NCBI GenBank assembly: GCA_963576475.1
Contig: OY754981.1
Location: forward strand, 29,860,132-29,924,131
Reading direction: 5' to 3'
Origin: Molanna angustata
Lineage: Eukaryota; Arthropoda; Insecta; Trichoptera; Molannidae
DNA: 64,000 nt
Under the pieces are notes generated by a model, which made no database searches, had not been told where the DNA came from, and worked only from the letters and a program-made list of their open reading frames with translations. The position numbers and the translations under genes were made by a program. Below, piece after piece: positions 1 to 12,059 of this stretch (positions are counted from its first letter, which is position 1; each line of letters opens with the position of its first letter).

Positions 1-26
1 CTGGTTGGACCAGACTTGCGCCCCAG
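1..26. mobile_element. End fragment of foldback MITE family A
   Basis: The first bases resemble the right terminus of a small inverted-repeat element seen at 59840-60028 and 61011-61178, with the shared core GACCAGACTTGC followed by CCCCAG. Only one end is visible because the window starts here. A DNA-transposon (hAT-like) origin is an inference from the CAG...CTG-type ends. Confidence 0.45.
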
Positions 27-1385
27 AACTGTCGAGCTTATTATGATGATGAGATATACTTTTTGTACCAAAAAATTGTTGAATAAATTAATCATTGATA
101 ATCAATAAAATACAAATATGGAAATAAAAACAGTACAATAAACAGTAATAACAAAAATATAAAATATTTACACAACGATGTCACCTATTTCAATAAGATT
201 GGTCAAAGTCTTGCTCAACTCAGTAATGTAGTACATAGGTAGGTACCTACGGATAAGTAAACACACTATAATATTTACTCGAAACACTATTCATTTGTCA
301 TGATTCACTATCACAGTCATCTATTCTATACTACCTACATAAGGTAAACATGAAACATATTTATTATTAACAATAAAAAAATAACGTTTCTCAAACTATA
401 AATCAAACGAATGGCCTTATACACACTAATCTCCCTACTACATAAATAGCGGACAAGTTTTTCTTCTTGGAAGGTTGTCAACAATCCCTGAATGCATATG
501 AAGTGGATCAGACTTAAGTGACTTTACGAGGATGTCCCGATAGTGAGCTAAAATCATTCCGCACGTAATATAAATGCTAAAAAAAAACAAAAGCAGTGTG
601 CATGTGCAACGAAATGTCACTTATATCTTGAAATGTCACTTTTATCCTAAAAAAAAACTATTATGTAACTACAATTATTAAAGTTGAAGGGTCTTTTTAG
701 TTGGCATTCCGAATAGCTAACTCATTAATTTCACACCAATGAATAACAAAATCTGACATGATTTCAATCTTGTCTTAATTTTGTAAATCTATCATCAGTA
801 GGTACTCGAACATAATCTAAATTCAATTATAAAAATTAGTTAAGATAAAAGTTTAGTATGAAGTTATCATTATTTTGTGTATAAATGAACACAATTTAAA
901 TCGTATAGATTTCTTAAGTCTGAATCCTTGATCTCAATCAATGTCATGAGTAGCTCTGCAATTCCACTTGTTTGCTTTTGAAACAAGAATGTAGAATGTA
1001 TACATGTGTGATATGTGTGTTATTCCTTTTAAATATAAATGCAACTGTCGATTCGTTCAAGAGAATTTATTTCTAGCAATATTTGTGTAAATATGAAGTT
1101 CTTGTAAATGAATGATGACTAACTGGACACGAGATTTTATAATAATAAGACTTTGAAATAACAATCAGATCTTTTGTTCCTTGTTTCATGTGCTTTATCC
1201 ATAAATCCGATATAAATTGGCTTTATTGGAAAACTTTATTTTACAGATTTCACATTGGTTTATTAATACCACAAAAAATAATTTATAAAATGACAATCAT
1301 CCACAAAACACCACGTACACTACGTTTGAAAAACAAATTTCTCATAACCTCTACCTATTATTATTACCTATGCAAGATAAGTGTG
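27..1385. other. No gene seen; AT-rich sequence
   Basis: No convincing coding signal on either strand, only short chance open frames. It probably belongs to the long first intron or downstream part of the calponin-family gene that begins at 22050 on the minus strand, but no exon of that gene could be recognised here. Confidence 0.5.
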
Positions 1386-1775
1386 GATCATAGAAAAGAG
1401 ATATACATTAAGGATAAAAGCATAGAAAAGAGTTACATTGATAACAGTGAATCATAGAAAAGAGATAAATTGTGAGGATAAAAGCATGGAAAAGAGTTAC
1501 TTTGATAACAGTGAATCATAGAAAAGAGATATATTGTGAGGATAAAAGCATAGAAAAGAGTTACTTTGATAACAGTGAATCATAGAAAAGAGATATATTG
1601 TGAGGATAAAAGCATAGAAAAGAGTTACATTGATAACAGTGAATCATAGAAAAGAGATAAATTGTGAGGATAAAAGCATGGAAAAGAGTTACTTTGATAA
1701 CAGTGAATCATAGAAAAGAGATATATTGTGAGGATAAAAGCATAGAAAAGAGTTACTTTAATAAAAGTGACATTT
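1386..1775. repeat. Tandem array, 64-bp unit, about 6 copies
   Basis: The unit contains two related halves, CATAGAAAAGAGATATATTG and CATAGAAAAGAGTTACTTTG, separated by AGGATAAAAG and ATAACAGTGAAT. Copies differ at few positions, for example CATAG versus CATGG and ATATATTG versus ATAAATTG. The two half-units suggest an older 32-bp unit that was later amplified as a dimer. Confidence 0.9.
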
Positions 1776-1999
1776 CTTTGTACAAGCGCATTGCTTGTTT
1801 AGCACCTTGAACCATCATAGATGTTCGCGTGAGACAAACACACACACTAACACTATCATTGCTTTATTACTTAAGATGACTGTGCTTTATGCTCGCTTGG
1901 TACTCGCACCAGGATACGCTCGCGGGCCTCTTGTTTCTACTGTTCCACTAAGCTAAACCCCACCCCCCCCCCGAAATTATTTTCTGGCTACGGCCTTGT

Positions 2000-2160
2000 C
2001 TCCATACATACGTAGGTATTCTGGATAGGAAAAAAGGACTGAACTCCACACTATCCTATCATGACATACATGTTTTGTACAGAAAACAAATTGTATTTAA
2101 GGGTTTATAGCTATCGAATGTTGGATCTCATGTGCAACGTGCAACTAGTATTTACCTACA
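2000..2160 (+). repeat. Dispersed repeat, same family as 18850-19045
   Basis: Shares the blocks GATAGGAAAAAAGGACTGA, ACACTATCCTATC and GTTGGATCTCATGTG...GTGCAACTAGTA with the copy at 18850-19045. That copy has an extra insertion in the middle and continues into a SINE-type tail. Probably a SINE or a LINE 3' end. Confidence 0.6.
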
Positions 2161-2194
2161 CATTATTTGAATACTTATTTTTGATACCTACATA

Positions 2195-2320
2195 CATACA
2201 TACCATCACGCCATGTCCCTTACGGGGTAGGCAGAGAGAACCGAACGCCATATCTTTCTATCCTGGCACACATTCTTCGCCTCGTCATCATTCATGCATC
2301 GTCTCATACATGTTCGTCTA
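2195..2320 (+). repeat. Dispersed repeat with CCATCACGCCATGTCCCT start
   Basis: The block CCATCACGCCATGTCCCT, then GGGGTAGGCAGAGAGAACCG, then CATGCATCGTCTCATACATG recurs with divergence at 11075-11120, 14575-14720, 52340-52420 and 62490-62640. Repeats of this wording are common in Lepidoptera. It is probably a retroposon 3' region. No coding frame is recognisable. Confidence 0.65.
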
Positions 2321-2324
2321 TTGT

Positions 2325-2410
2325 ATTGTATAGACGAATTGTATTGTAATTATATTGTATTGTAATTATATTGTATTGTAATTATATTGTATTGTATAGA
2401 CGTATTGTAT
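2325..2410 (+). repeat. Short tandem repeat (TGTATTGTAATTATAT)n
   Basis: Several imperfect copies of a 16-bp AT-rich unit, flanked by related TGTATTGTATAGACG blocks. Confidence 0.85.
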
Positions 2411-3764
2411 TTTTGATACCTAACTTAGTATTACACAGTGGCAGCGTTAGCATTTTACTGTCAGTAGGTATATATTTAGGTAGTTTTCTCAAAATATAAA
2501 TGTAACCATTAGTTTTATTATTATTCTATGAAATGTAACATTTTGGACTCAATTGAGTCATAGAACAACATAAATACCGTACATACCTCCATACTACAAC
2601 GCAGTGACCATATTGGATACGTATTTAAGAGAAAATAAATTATTTTTTTATTCTATTTCATTTTGTATAGCTTCTCGGGTAACTAACTATATCTTAAGTT
2701 GCTTTGAACCTTGGATCAAGTACCGACAAGTCCTTAAGCCATATTCTAGTTTCGGTCGTCAGGTTATTTAGATCTGTGGTATAAGCGCACACAGTTACAA
2801 TGTGGTCTATGGTTTGGGCCAATCGCCACACTCGCAAATAGGGTTACAGATTGATGTAGCCCCATTTGTGGCGCTAAGCTGCACTCACTGTTATTATTGG
2901 AAAGGAGTGGGACCTTTCGCCCCTGCACTGCGACCATGTTTGATCTATTGTGCACTGCACTCACTGTTACACGATACGTGCTAAGAAATTGATGCATAAA
3001 CAACAACAAAAATATCGAAAATTAAGAAAATAAATAAATCAAATACTTATGTATTAGACATAATGTGATAAATAAGTATGGACTGTGTCATTTAAAATGA
3101 ATATAAAGCTATTCCGACACAAGCACTGCTTAGCTTAGTGGAATAGTTCTTATCCACTGGATGTTGGTACCTACTGATAAATTGTATTTATTTTTTCAGT
3201 GCCAACATATTTTAAATTAAGTTCTAAATTGTCTATGTTTCATAATTTAATTGTACCTACTATGTTGCACTATCGTATTGTTGTTATTTTTGTATGTTAA
3301 TGTGGATTTAAATAAATAAATAAAATATTCATAACAATCGATTAACCGAAAAATAATTTCTACAGACTGCCTGCATCTTGAGAAAATACAATAACTCTAC
3401 AGGTATACCTACATATGTAATATGCATGGAACTTGAAGTATATACCTAGTAAAGAATTCACAGAATCTGTTATCCAATAGTGTAGTACGTCTAGAATACA
3501 TCATAACATCACAGTAATAATAATTTGTAACGCTTTCTCATGAAGAATTATTATAAAATAATGTACCTACATACATCCATATACAGAGATAAAACGATCA
3601 AATGGTTGTGATGTAATAATTTACAATTAGCAACAACAGTTCTCAGATACATGGCACATACATAGTGTTGAAGGAGAGATTGACAGCAAAATATTTTATT
3701 TTAATCGTATTTTTAAGAGGCTATAGTAGGCTATATAGTATATTTTGAAAATAATTTCCCTAAT
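2411..3764. other. No gene seen; possible old retroelement fragment at 2770-2990
   Basis: Mostly AT-rich. A stretch at 2770-2990 is richer in G+C and repeats GCACTCACTGTTA twice, about 80 bases apart. It looks like a decayed retroelement fragment but I could not assign it. A SINE-tail-like block (GCTTCTCGGGTAACTAACTA) lies near 2670-2690. Confidence 0.4.
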
Positions 3765-4190
3765 ACCCACAAAAGATACGCCTTTGAAATAAGGAACAGT
3801 TTGTATGTACATCTTTATTCTATTGCATGATTTTTTTGAATTTTGAATTTGTTTAATACTTTTCTTGTAAAATTAGTTTTAGTAAAACCCTTTTTTATTT
3901 TTTTATTGTAAGTAACTAAAAAACTACAAGGCCCATGAAGTAGATTTTTACTTCAATCGAAAGAGAATATGAAAATCTACCGGCTGAGTTTTTTATTATT
4001 ATAATTTTTTAATAACTATCCTTGCTATTTAAAAAAACCTCTAAATTTTACCTTTTTTGCACGATAAAATGTTGTATATCACATGTCAGGCGATATGCAA
4101 TATTTTTTCGTGTTTAATACATTAGAAGGTAATTTAGTGTGCATTTTTGCGTACATCCGTAAACCCAGGGTATACAAGGGCCTTAACATG
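3765..4190 (+). repeat. Dispersed repeat family B (inverted partner at 12390-12830)
   Basis: Reads as the reverse complement of 12390-12830. Shared blocks include AAAGATACG near one end, TTTAATACTTTTCTTGTAAA, GTTTTAGTAAAACCC, AATATTTTTTCGTGTTT and GGGTATACAAGGGCCTT. No protein is recognisable. Probably a non-autonomous transposable element. Family C follows immediately at 4340. Confidence 0.75.
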
Positions 4191-4339
4191 GCTAAGTAGG
4201 GGACACCAGCTGTTAGGATTTGGGTCCATTATACCCTTCGGGAGAAGTGCATTACGTAGCGTTGGGTAGCGTTTGAATTCGGGGTCATAATATAAACCCA
4301 AACACCTCAATTTCAAATCAAATCCCTCAAACATGTTAA

Positions 4340-4770
4340 ACAGTGTGTTTCTAGAAAAAATAGTATAAGTCTTTTCAACATTTCTCTAGTCAATGTTCGT
4401 CACACAATTTTAAAATTCAGCCTAAATTCCCATAAAAAAAATGTTACAAATATCCTTTTTGACAGCATTTTTTTTAATTATTACTCCATAACTGTGTGTC
4501 GTAGAGAAATAAATATTTTATATGCTTAAAGAGTGCATAAAATCAAAGTGAATGACCGATAAAGTTTTTTATTTCAACTAAGGTTTGTTCATAAAATGCA
4601 AATAAAAATCAACAAATTTGGGGATTCCGATAATTAAAATTATGCATAAACCTTTTTTAACGCACGCCATAGTTACCCTTACTAACGCGTAACTTATTAG
4701 TGCATTGGGTGGTTTTAATATATCATGTTTTCAGTCACTAAGTTTAGCGTTATAAGTCCTCTTAAAAAGA
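4340..4770 (+). repeat. Dispersed repeat family C (inverted partner at 40065-40510)
   Basis: Reverse complement of 40065-40510. Shared blocks include AACAGTGTGTTTCT, CAACATTTCTCTAG, TTAAAGAGTGCATAAAATCA, GTTACCCTTACTAA and GTCACTAAGTTTAGCGTTAT. It may be one element together with family B just upstream, because the two are separated by only about 150 bp here. Confidence 0.75.
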
Positions 4771-4774
4771 CCAG

Positions 4775-4937
4775 CCCCCCTAGACAACATGCCATTAAAG
4801 CTAAGCGTTATATCGCTAAGCGATAGAAATGTATGAAATTTGTGGCTGTCACGTGTTGTCATAGCGACCAATTTCATACATTTACTATCGCTTAGCGATA
4901 TAACGCTTAGCTTAAATGACACGTTGTCTAGGCCCCC
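4775..4937. mobile_element. Foldback MITE with terminal inverted repeats of about 70 bp
   Basis: The left arm runs from CCCCCCTAGACAAC through GCTAAGCGTTATATCGCTAA and AATGTATGAAATTTG. The right arm is its near-perfect reverse complement, ending GTTGTCTAGGCCCCC. Nearly the whole 163 bp folds into one hairpin with a short central loop. No coding capacity. The superfamily is not clear from the ends, and no obvious target duplication was found. Confidence 0.88.
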
Positions 4938-4939
4938 AG

Positions 4940-6040
4940 GGTTGCAAGAAGGTGGAAACACATTGTAATTCGGAAGATCATAGTGTGTTAATAAGAGGTT
5001 CGAGAAGTGACTGGTTCGTGGTTCGTAATGTTGAAGATTTATAAATGAGGGAATTTTTGATTTGTTAAGATTCTTTCGGTTAAAAACTAAATCATAATGA
5101 AGTTATGTTATAAATATTCTTGGTAACATGTGCGGTGATTCATTAATTCGTCTTGTCTGTCTAACTAGGAATATCAAATTAATTTTCAAATATTTTTTTC
5201 TCTGCTCATATCAGCATTTACAAAAATTAGTTCAACAAGAAAAACCAAACAAGTGCATTTAAATCATATAAAAAAAAGAAAAAAATGTTTTTATCGTTAA
5301 TTTTTGATTTATTATTCAAGTCTTGATTGTGTCCTCAGAGAACGAAAAAACTATCAATACCGTAAAAAAATCTATTATCACATGAATTAGACAATTGAAT
5401 GTCAGTATTAGGGAGACAATTTTTTACAAAAAGATGCTATACTTACGCTCAATCTAATTCTTTTAAGCGCCCTTGAGGAGAAATATTCACGAAAACGGTG
5501 CTATATAAACTGTCCAAAATTATTATTATTAATCTCACAATAAGATACTAGGTATTATACAATCTTTTTTGAGAGTATGCCCGCAAAACCAACCCAGACT
5601 TACTCTAGAAGACGAGGTCTGCTGTTTGAGTCAAGGTATTTCGAAATGTGTGAATTTCGATTAGAGCCAACTTTGTGGTATGCATTTGTGTGATTTGGTC
5701 GGCCGGCTTTGCTCTGCGCGGTCATTTGAGGTTAGCGGAGCAGAAAATATGTCTCGTGAAGAATTTGCCGGTATGCAAATGCCTGTATATACAATATTAC
5801 GTATAGATACCTTGACTTCGCGTCTTCCATCAGCCCATTACACGGTGGCTACAAACATCGTCCAGCTGTGACATACTCCCTAATTGTGGAACCTAATGGT
5901 GCCATGGATACAACTCTGATCAAATTGATGATAACCGAAACATTCAGACGATCGAATTGATAATATATTAAGAGTGTTATCACGGGATATAAAATAGAAA
6001 CGTGCTACTTACGCAAAATCTATATCGGCTGACTGAAAAC
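4940..6040. other. No gene seen
   Basis: AT-rich. Positions 5580-5880 are less AT-rich and contain an open frame of about 60 codons from 5680 (+) that resembles no family I know and has no splice context. I treat it as non-coding. Confidence 0.45.
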
Positions 6041-6044
6041 ATGA

Positions 6045-6350
6045 TGGGCCAAATGCACTAAAAAGTTCCATTTTATTAACTGTGAAATATTTCAATGTGA
6101 TTCCAAGCTCAGAAAACTTAAAATTTAATATGTTTATTTTCAAATTGCTAAAAAGGCACATCACTTTCATAAAATGGCTTGGAAGAATTATGAGGTTTTC
6201 ATAATAAAATATTTAATTCAAAAATAATTTAATAAACTCATTACGTGAAAATGCTGAAAAATTTCTATACAAAATTTGAATACTTTATGGAGTGAATAAG
6301 TATAGAGGGATATAGTGTTACCACAACCCATAACCCACTCGTTTAGACTC
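6045..6350 (+). repeat. Dispersed repeat family D (direct copy at 16880-17180)
   Basis: Shares AAGGCACATCACTTTCATAA, AATAATTTAA(T/C)AAACTCATT, GAAAATGCTGAA and ACAACCCA...ACTCGTTT with the second copy, in the same orientation and order. About 300 bp with no coding capacity. Probably a non-autonomous DNA element. Confidence 0.8.
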
Positions 6351-6619
6351 TAAATGAAATTAGCTTTTTTTAATATCATTTTAAAAATGTTGATAAAATG
6401 GTATTATAACTATTTATTGCTAGAATTTATACTAAATTATCAAGTTAACAAAATAAATGTTAACATATTTATTATCTATACTTTTTCCAAAACACAGTGT
6501 TTGAGGTGTTTGTTTTAAAATTATTCCTAAATGCGATTTTTGGGCGTAGAGGCACTCATTAACAAACGTATCAATTAATATAGTCAGGGGGGAATAATGG
6601 AGAAGTAATATTAATAATA

Positions 6620-6712
6620 AAGCAGTATGGAGAAGATTCTCGGAGGCAGCTAGGACCCATGAAGGGTTGTGACGCTGAGGATGATGATGATGGAGGGGGG
6701 GGGGGGGGGGGA
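6620..6712 (+). mobile_element. 3' end of an RTE-like LINE with (GAT)n tail and poly-G
   Basis: The conceptual translation RRFSEAARTHEGL followed by a stop matches the usual end of a widespread insect LINE C-terminus (pattern ...L..EA.THYGL stop). It is followed by GATGATGATGATGG and a run of about 20 G. Only the last few dozen codons remain. The same C-terminal pattern ends the fragment at 9565-9685. Confidence 0.55.
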
Positions 6713-6784
6713 GAAAAACAATGAGAGTTAACCGCAAAAATAGGGGGGCTGCAATGGGCGAGGCATATAGAAATAATATAAAAA

Positions 6785-6850
6785 ATGATTGTTCACACGA
6801 AGTTACAAGGTGGACGAAGCTTTGGCAGGCCCAAACTTCGATGGTTGGAT
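6785..6850 (+). pseudogene. Left half of an RTE-like LINE C-terminus, interrupted by a nested LINE
   Basis: Translates to QGGRSFGRPKLRWLDREV. The GRPKLRWLD motif is typical of the C-terminus of insect endonuclease-reverse transcriptase LINEs. The frame stops abruptly at a (TAA)n run that is the tail of the minus-strand LINE at 6876-9565. The expected continuation reappears at 9565-9685. Confidence 0.65.
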
Positions 6851-6875
6851 AGAGAAGTAATAATAATAATAATAA

Positions 6876-9565
6876 ACCATTTATTTGTTGCCATTAATGT
6901 TACATCAAACAAAAAAAAAAGAATATATATATACAATTTTGAACTACAATTGACAACAAAAAGGCTATTGCTCAGCTGCGCACTACCAAGTATCCCTGGA
7001 GTGCTGCTGGTTTTCAGCAAAGCCTAAGGACAACACAAAACATTGAGGACAGACCACATGTCATAACCTATAAAAATCTAATAGTAATTAAAAATAAAAT
7101 GTATTTCTTCCTTCTCTTTTTTTCACTGCTGGCACCCTTGTTGGTTCAATAACCATATCTTGCAGTGTTTCTTAAAACTCTGCAAAGAGTTCATCGCACG
7201 TATGTTCTGCGGCAACTCATTCCAGTACTTTGAGGAAGCATATCTAAAACTACCCTCGAATGCGGAGGTTCGATGTCTGGGGAGAACGAGTAAATGGCCT
7301 CTCTGTCGCGTTGAGTGGACGTGCAAATCACGTGACCACTGTAGTCTGTCAAACAGATAGGAAGGAGAACGTTTCTTTATCACACTATGTAGTTGACAAA
7401 GAAAGTGCAGCTTCCTTCTGTTAGACATGTTCAGAATCCCGTGCCGATTAAGATAAGGTGATATATGTGCTCGTCTAGGTATATTGAAGCAAAATCGGGA
7501 ACATGCATTCTGTACGCGTTGCACTTGTTTTTGTGTTTTCTTTAACAGAGACGTACCATATATCGAATCCCCGTAGTCCAATATTGAGAGAACCAAACTA
7601 TCTGTAAGCAACCTGCGAACACCCGTTGCAATGTAAGGACGGATCTCATACAAAAGACGCAACCTCGAAAAGCACCATTGCGTTTTTTTATTAATGTGCT
7701 CCTCATATCTTAATCTTTCATCCATTATGATGCCAAGATTCCGCGCCGATTTGACAAAAGGGATGATGTTACCATTTAGCTGAATTTTGTTGCTGCTGTT
7801 TTTTACAACATTGATTTTATGCTGTTAGTTTTTTTGAGGTTAAGAGCTAGTGCATGGTCTTGTGCCCATGTCAGAATTCTTTCCAGATCACTGTTCAACA
7901 TACCCACAGCAGACCCCGCATTGCGCTCCTCAAAAGATAAATACAATTGTGTATCATCTGCGTACATATGTGATTTGCAGAATCTGAGAGCATGCATCAT
8001 GTCCGATGTGTATATGGCAAACAGCAATGGCCCAAGTATAGAACCCTGAGGAACTCCACGAGTCAGTTCAACAGCAGATGACAAAATTTCGCCGCATGCT
8101 GTGCGCTGCGTTCTGTGCCGAAAATAGCTTTGAAACCATTCGACAGTGTCATATGCGAAACCAAAGTATCGCAACTTTTCAATTAGAAGTGGAATACTTA
8201 ACATGTCGAATGCTTTAGAGTAATCCAAAAGTACTATTATTGAGGTTTTTCCATCATCACCAGATGCATGCAAGTCGTCTGTAATACATTGCAACGCAGA
8301 TGTGGTACTATGGCCCTTACGAAACCCGGACTGATGAGGAGGCACTATTTCACATCTTTCGGTGTATTTCACCACTTGATCATAAACGACCTTTTCAAGT
8401 ACCTTCAAAAGTGTAGGAAGTATACTAATAGGTCTAAGATCGTTTAATCCCACAATAGGAGTCTTTTTGGGAAGTGGTTTGACTATAGCATTTTTCCACG
8501 CCTCAGGTACAGTGCCGGATATTAGTGACTTATTTACTATGTTTGTAATAGTACCTAGAGCATGAGGTAAAATGAGTTTTATCATATTAACGTTTATACT
8601 GTCGCAACCGGTTGCATTTGTTTTGATACTACTTATATGTTTTGCTATGGTGTTTTCATCCACAATATGAAACTTAAACGAGAGTGAGGTAGAAAATTTG
8701 TTTGTCTTATAATAATTAAGAAGGTCCGTACTATGTGAATGATTATGATCTAGGTTTAAAAAATGTTTATTGATTATCTCAGGGTTATTTAACTCTAAAG
8801 GTATATCATGTGTTTTTACTTTGTGTTGTAAGGTATTTTCTAGCGATTTCCAGAGTTTTTTTGAATCCCTAATGTTGGTATTCACATTGTGTGTGAAGAA
8901 AGCAGATTTTTCTCTTTTTATGGAGGACGTTACAAGATTTCTTAGTTGTTTGTAATAGATGTGATGTGTGTCAGTTTTAGTTTTAAGGTATCTATTGAAG
9001 GCTCTATCTCTAATTTTCATCATGTATTTGATAACATCTGTGATCCAAGGCTTGTGTTTATCTTTAATAGTTCTTTTCTCTAACGGTGCATGGGAATCAA
9101 ATATATCTATAATATAAGTATTCAAATTTTCAACCATAATGTTAACATCATTCAATGAGTTAATGTACTCCTAGGGACCATTCTCAAGTTCTGAGTTAAA
9201 CTTATTTACGTTCATGTCCTTAAAGTTTCTGTATCGTATTCTTTCAGGTTTTTTTTTTGTTTCGGAAATTTTAATTTACACACTATCAAACCATGATCAC
9301 TTATGGACTTATAATGATACACATCTGTGTTTGTGACTGCCTCGGGTATATTGGTGAATATTACGTCTATAAGCTTTGAAGAAGTATCAGTTATTCGTGT
9401 GGGGTCACGCACCACTTGTGTCATATTAAAGACTTTTAAACTATCTAATAATTTTTTTGCGTCTATATGTTCTTCGTCTTTAGTATATCAATATTTAAAT
9501 CACTCAGTAGAAAAATATTTTCACACCGAAAGATATGATCAGATAAATTATCACTTAAACACTCA
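6876..9565 (-). mobile_element. LINE retrotransposon (Jockey/CR1 group), 5'-truncated and broken
   Basis: Non-LTR retrotransposon copying itself by target-primed reverse transcription. Reading down the minus strand: part of an APE-type endonuclease (LLSDLNIDIL near 9500, then IDVIFTN and SISDHGLIVCKLKF at 9424-9212); a reverse transcriptase at 9155-7803 with LRPISILPTLLKVLEK, SGFRKGHST, LDYSKAFDM, RGVPQGSILGPLLFAIY and the catalytic YADDTQLYLSF box; and a C-terminal part at 7725-7123 (YNELPQN-type motif seen as WNELPQNIR). Breaks: an in-frame stop near 9172, a frameshift near 7805 and another in the endonuclease near 9425-9463. The 5' part (ORF1 and the start of the endonuclease) is missing. 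The 3' end is a (TTA)n tail at about 6855-6876. The element is inactive. The exact clade within Jockey/CR1 is not settled. Confidence 0.9.
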
Positions 9566-9685
9566 AGGGTCAAAAGTAAGACGATTGGCACCAGGAAATG
9601 GAGAAGCGCGTGCCAAGATAAAAGAAGATTGCGATAAATGCTGGAGGAGGCCAACACCTACAACGGGCTGTAGAGTCCATTGATT
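9565..9685 (+). pseudogene. Right half of the interrupted RTE-like LINE C-terminus
   Basis: In one frame this reads TRKWRSACQDKRRLR, stop, MLEEANTYNGL, stop. This matches the pattern that normally follows GRPKLRWLD in these LINEs (R.W...A.DR..WR.LLEEA.TYNGL). With 6785-6850 it forms one element split by the nested minus-strand LINE. One internal stop shows that it is dead. Confidence 0.6.
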
Positions 9686-9689
9686 AATT

Positions 9690-11556
9690 GACCATAAATA
9701 AATACAGGAGAAAAAAAGATAGCGCTCGGCAAAGGGCCCAAAAGTCCACGAATATGTAGCGGGCGGCAGCACAAAAATACACCATAGTTATCTATAGCAT
9801 ATTGCGGTAAAATAAGGATATTACTATCACAATTCCTTATCAACGTGGCGGATTCAGCAATATTTTAGTTTTTCGTTAAATTGGCGAGAGATAAACCATT
9901 TATATAACAATGTATCTAATATACTTATATAATAATACTATAATACGTAATGCCGTATCACAACAATAATACGTATGACTAATATAATAACATGTATGAA
10001 GTGTTATCGATATTTCACACATACACCACAGTCACCGCATGATGGCGGTATGTATGGTCATTATTTTGATAAACAATATACCGTCTCTCTATATTGTGTC
10101 ATCTAATCATTATTATGCAAAGTTGTGCTAAACGGTTTAAATACATATAAAACATTCAAATATTGTCAGCATCATCAAAATAATGTAAATTTATTAAGTG
10201 CAATGTCGTTTCGTTCACATGTTAGTAAGTTCATGATAATTGATATTAGAAATATAATAAAAAGGAACAAAGTTTTATAATCCACGTAATAATGAGATTA
10301 TAATAAGAATTATAATCAGTGCTTTCGATGATTAAACCATCATTAGATAAGACTAATTGAATAAGCTGTTTCAGATATTTTCCATATGCTTATACCTACC
10401 GATAAAAATATCAAAAATTATTAGATATATTTCCAGTTAGACAGTTTCACAATACCTACATGCAAAACTGTATTTAATTGTCACCTCATGAATCATGGAA
10501 AGACTTCCAAAAACGGCGAGGTTATCAATTTAACATGATTTTTTATGTATGTTCAGCGATTACTTTCCATTTCAATTTGGACAAGAAAATCATCAAAATC
10601 TCCAATATTCACCTAAGCGACAGTAATCGCTTCTGACGAACACCTCCTCATCTGTCGAAATATGCCAGTGAGGTGCGATGCAGAGGACTTGAAGATGGTT
10701 AATGACAATGCCGTTGCGGTTGCTGTATTCTGTAGTGGGATGGCCTAGTGGTGAAGTACTCGGACTCGTAAAGTAAGTAAGTAAGCGACAGTAATTCTTT
10801 ACCACATTATCCGATTTGAACGATTCGTTTTTTAATAGAAAGGGAGTGTTTCAAAGGTGATCATAAATTTTATCGGGCTCTGATGATAGAACTCAAAATA
10901 AAATAATATAAAACTCTTAAATTTACAGTCGTCTGCAATTAATGATAATTTTTACATTAGAAAGGGATTACTTCTAGGGTGGTTCCATTTGAAAAAAAAG
11001 CCAGGTGATTTGGTGATGGGAATCATGAGAAATCATGAAACTTACCAATTTTCGAAGGATTTGCGTGATTTACGACATGTCCCTTATGGGGTAGGCGAAG
11101 AGAACCGATCGCTATATTTTTTTTTATCTAGATTCACATTAATTTCGAAGCCAGATTTTTCATACTAAAGACATACTTATAATAATAATAATAAAAAAAT
11201 AACTTATATTTAGACAATAAAGCAAGTCGACTTGTAAATACTATACCTAAAAGAACTAAGTAAAGTTTGAAAAGATCTGTGTCTTGACATTCACGTTATC
11301 TATAATATTTTATATTACTTTAAAAGGCAAATGCTATTTATCAAGATATACGTTAATATCGGAAGTGATTATATATATTGACGTAAATAGTGATGCTTGA
11401 TAAATAAACCATAAAATGATTGCTTAGTTAAAAAGTTAAATTAAAGATGCATTGTAAATATTATGTGCATTGAGATAATTTGGATACAAATAAACTAATG
11501 ACGAACGTCTGACAAATCAATTAGAATATAAAATGTTGATGGGAATCGAATGATAT
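9690..11556. other. No gene seen; SINE-like block at 10600-10800 and short repeat at 11075-11120
   Basis: AT-rich. Around 10735 the words GGGATGGCCTAGTGGTGAAG resemble a tRNA-derived SINE head (a box-A-like promoter), followed by (GTAA)n. At 11075-11120 there is a copy of the CATGTCCCT...GGGGTAGGC repeat family. Nothing else is recognisable. Confidence 0.45.
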
Positions 11557-11948
11557 GAGAAGTCCGAAGAACGGATTACTAAATATAGATGTATGAGAAT
11601 TTTATGATAAGTCCGAAGAACGGATTACTAAATATAGATGTATGAGAATTTTATGATAAGTCCGAAGAACGGATTACTAAATATAGATGTATGAGAATTT
11701 TATGATAAGTCCGAAGAACGGATTACTAAATATAGATGTATGAGAATTTTATGATAAGTCCGAAGAACGGATTACTAAATATAGATGTATGAGAATTTTA
11801 TGATAAGTCCGAAGAACGGATTACTAAATATAGATGTATGAGAATTTTATGATAAGTCCGAAGAACGGATTACTAAATATAGATGTATGAGAATTTTATG
11901 ATAAGTCCGAAGAACGGATTACTAAATATAGATGTATGAGAATTTTAA
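11557..11948. repeat. Tandem array, 49-bp unit, about 8 copies
   Basis: Unit contains AAGTCCGAAGAACGGATTAC, TAAATATAGATGTATGAG and AATTTTATGAT. Copies are essentially identical, so the array was amplified or homogenised recently. It is flanked by AT-rich unique DNA. Confidence 0.95.
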
Positions 11949-12059
11949 AAATAGATTTTAAATAAGTAAGCATATTATGTGATAAGTATGATTTTAAATT
12001 TTAAAAAAATATCCAAAATTTGAAAGTCATAACATTTAATTCAAATACCTAAAACTAAA

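Noticed and set aside
1386..1775. CRISPR-like array
   Set aside because: The units are contiguous tandem repeats without unique spacers, and the window is eukaryotic.
5680..5871. 63-codon plus-strand frame (MHLCDLVGRLCSARSF...)
   Set aside because: No family resemblance, no splice or promoter context, and its length is within chance for a less AT-rich patch.
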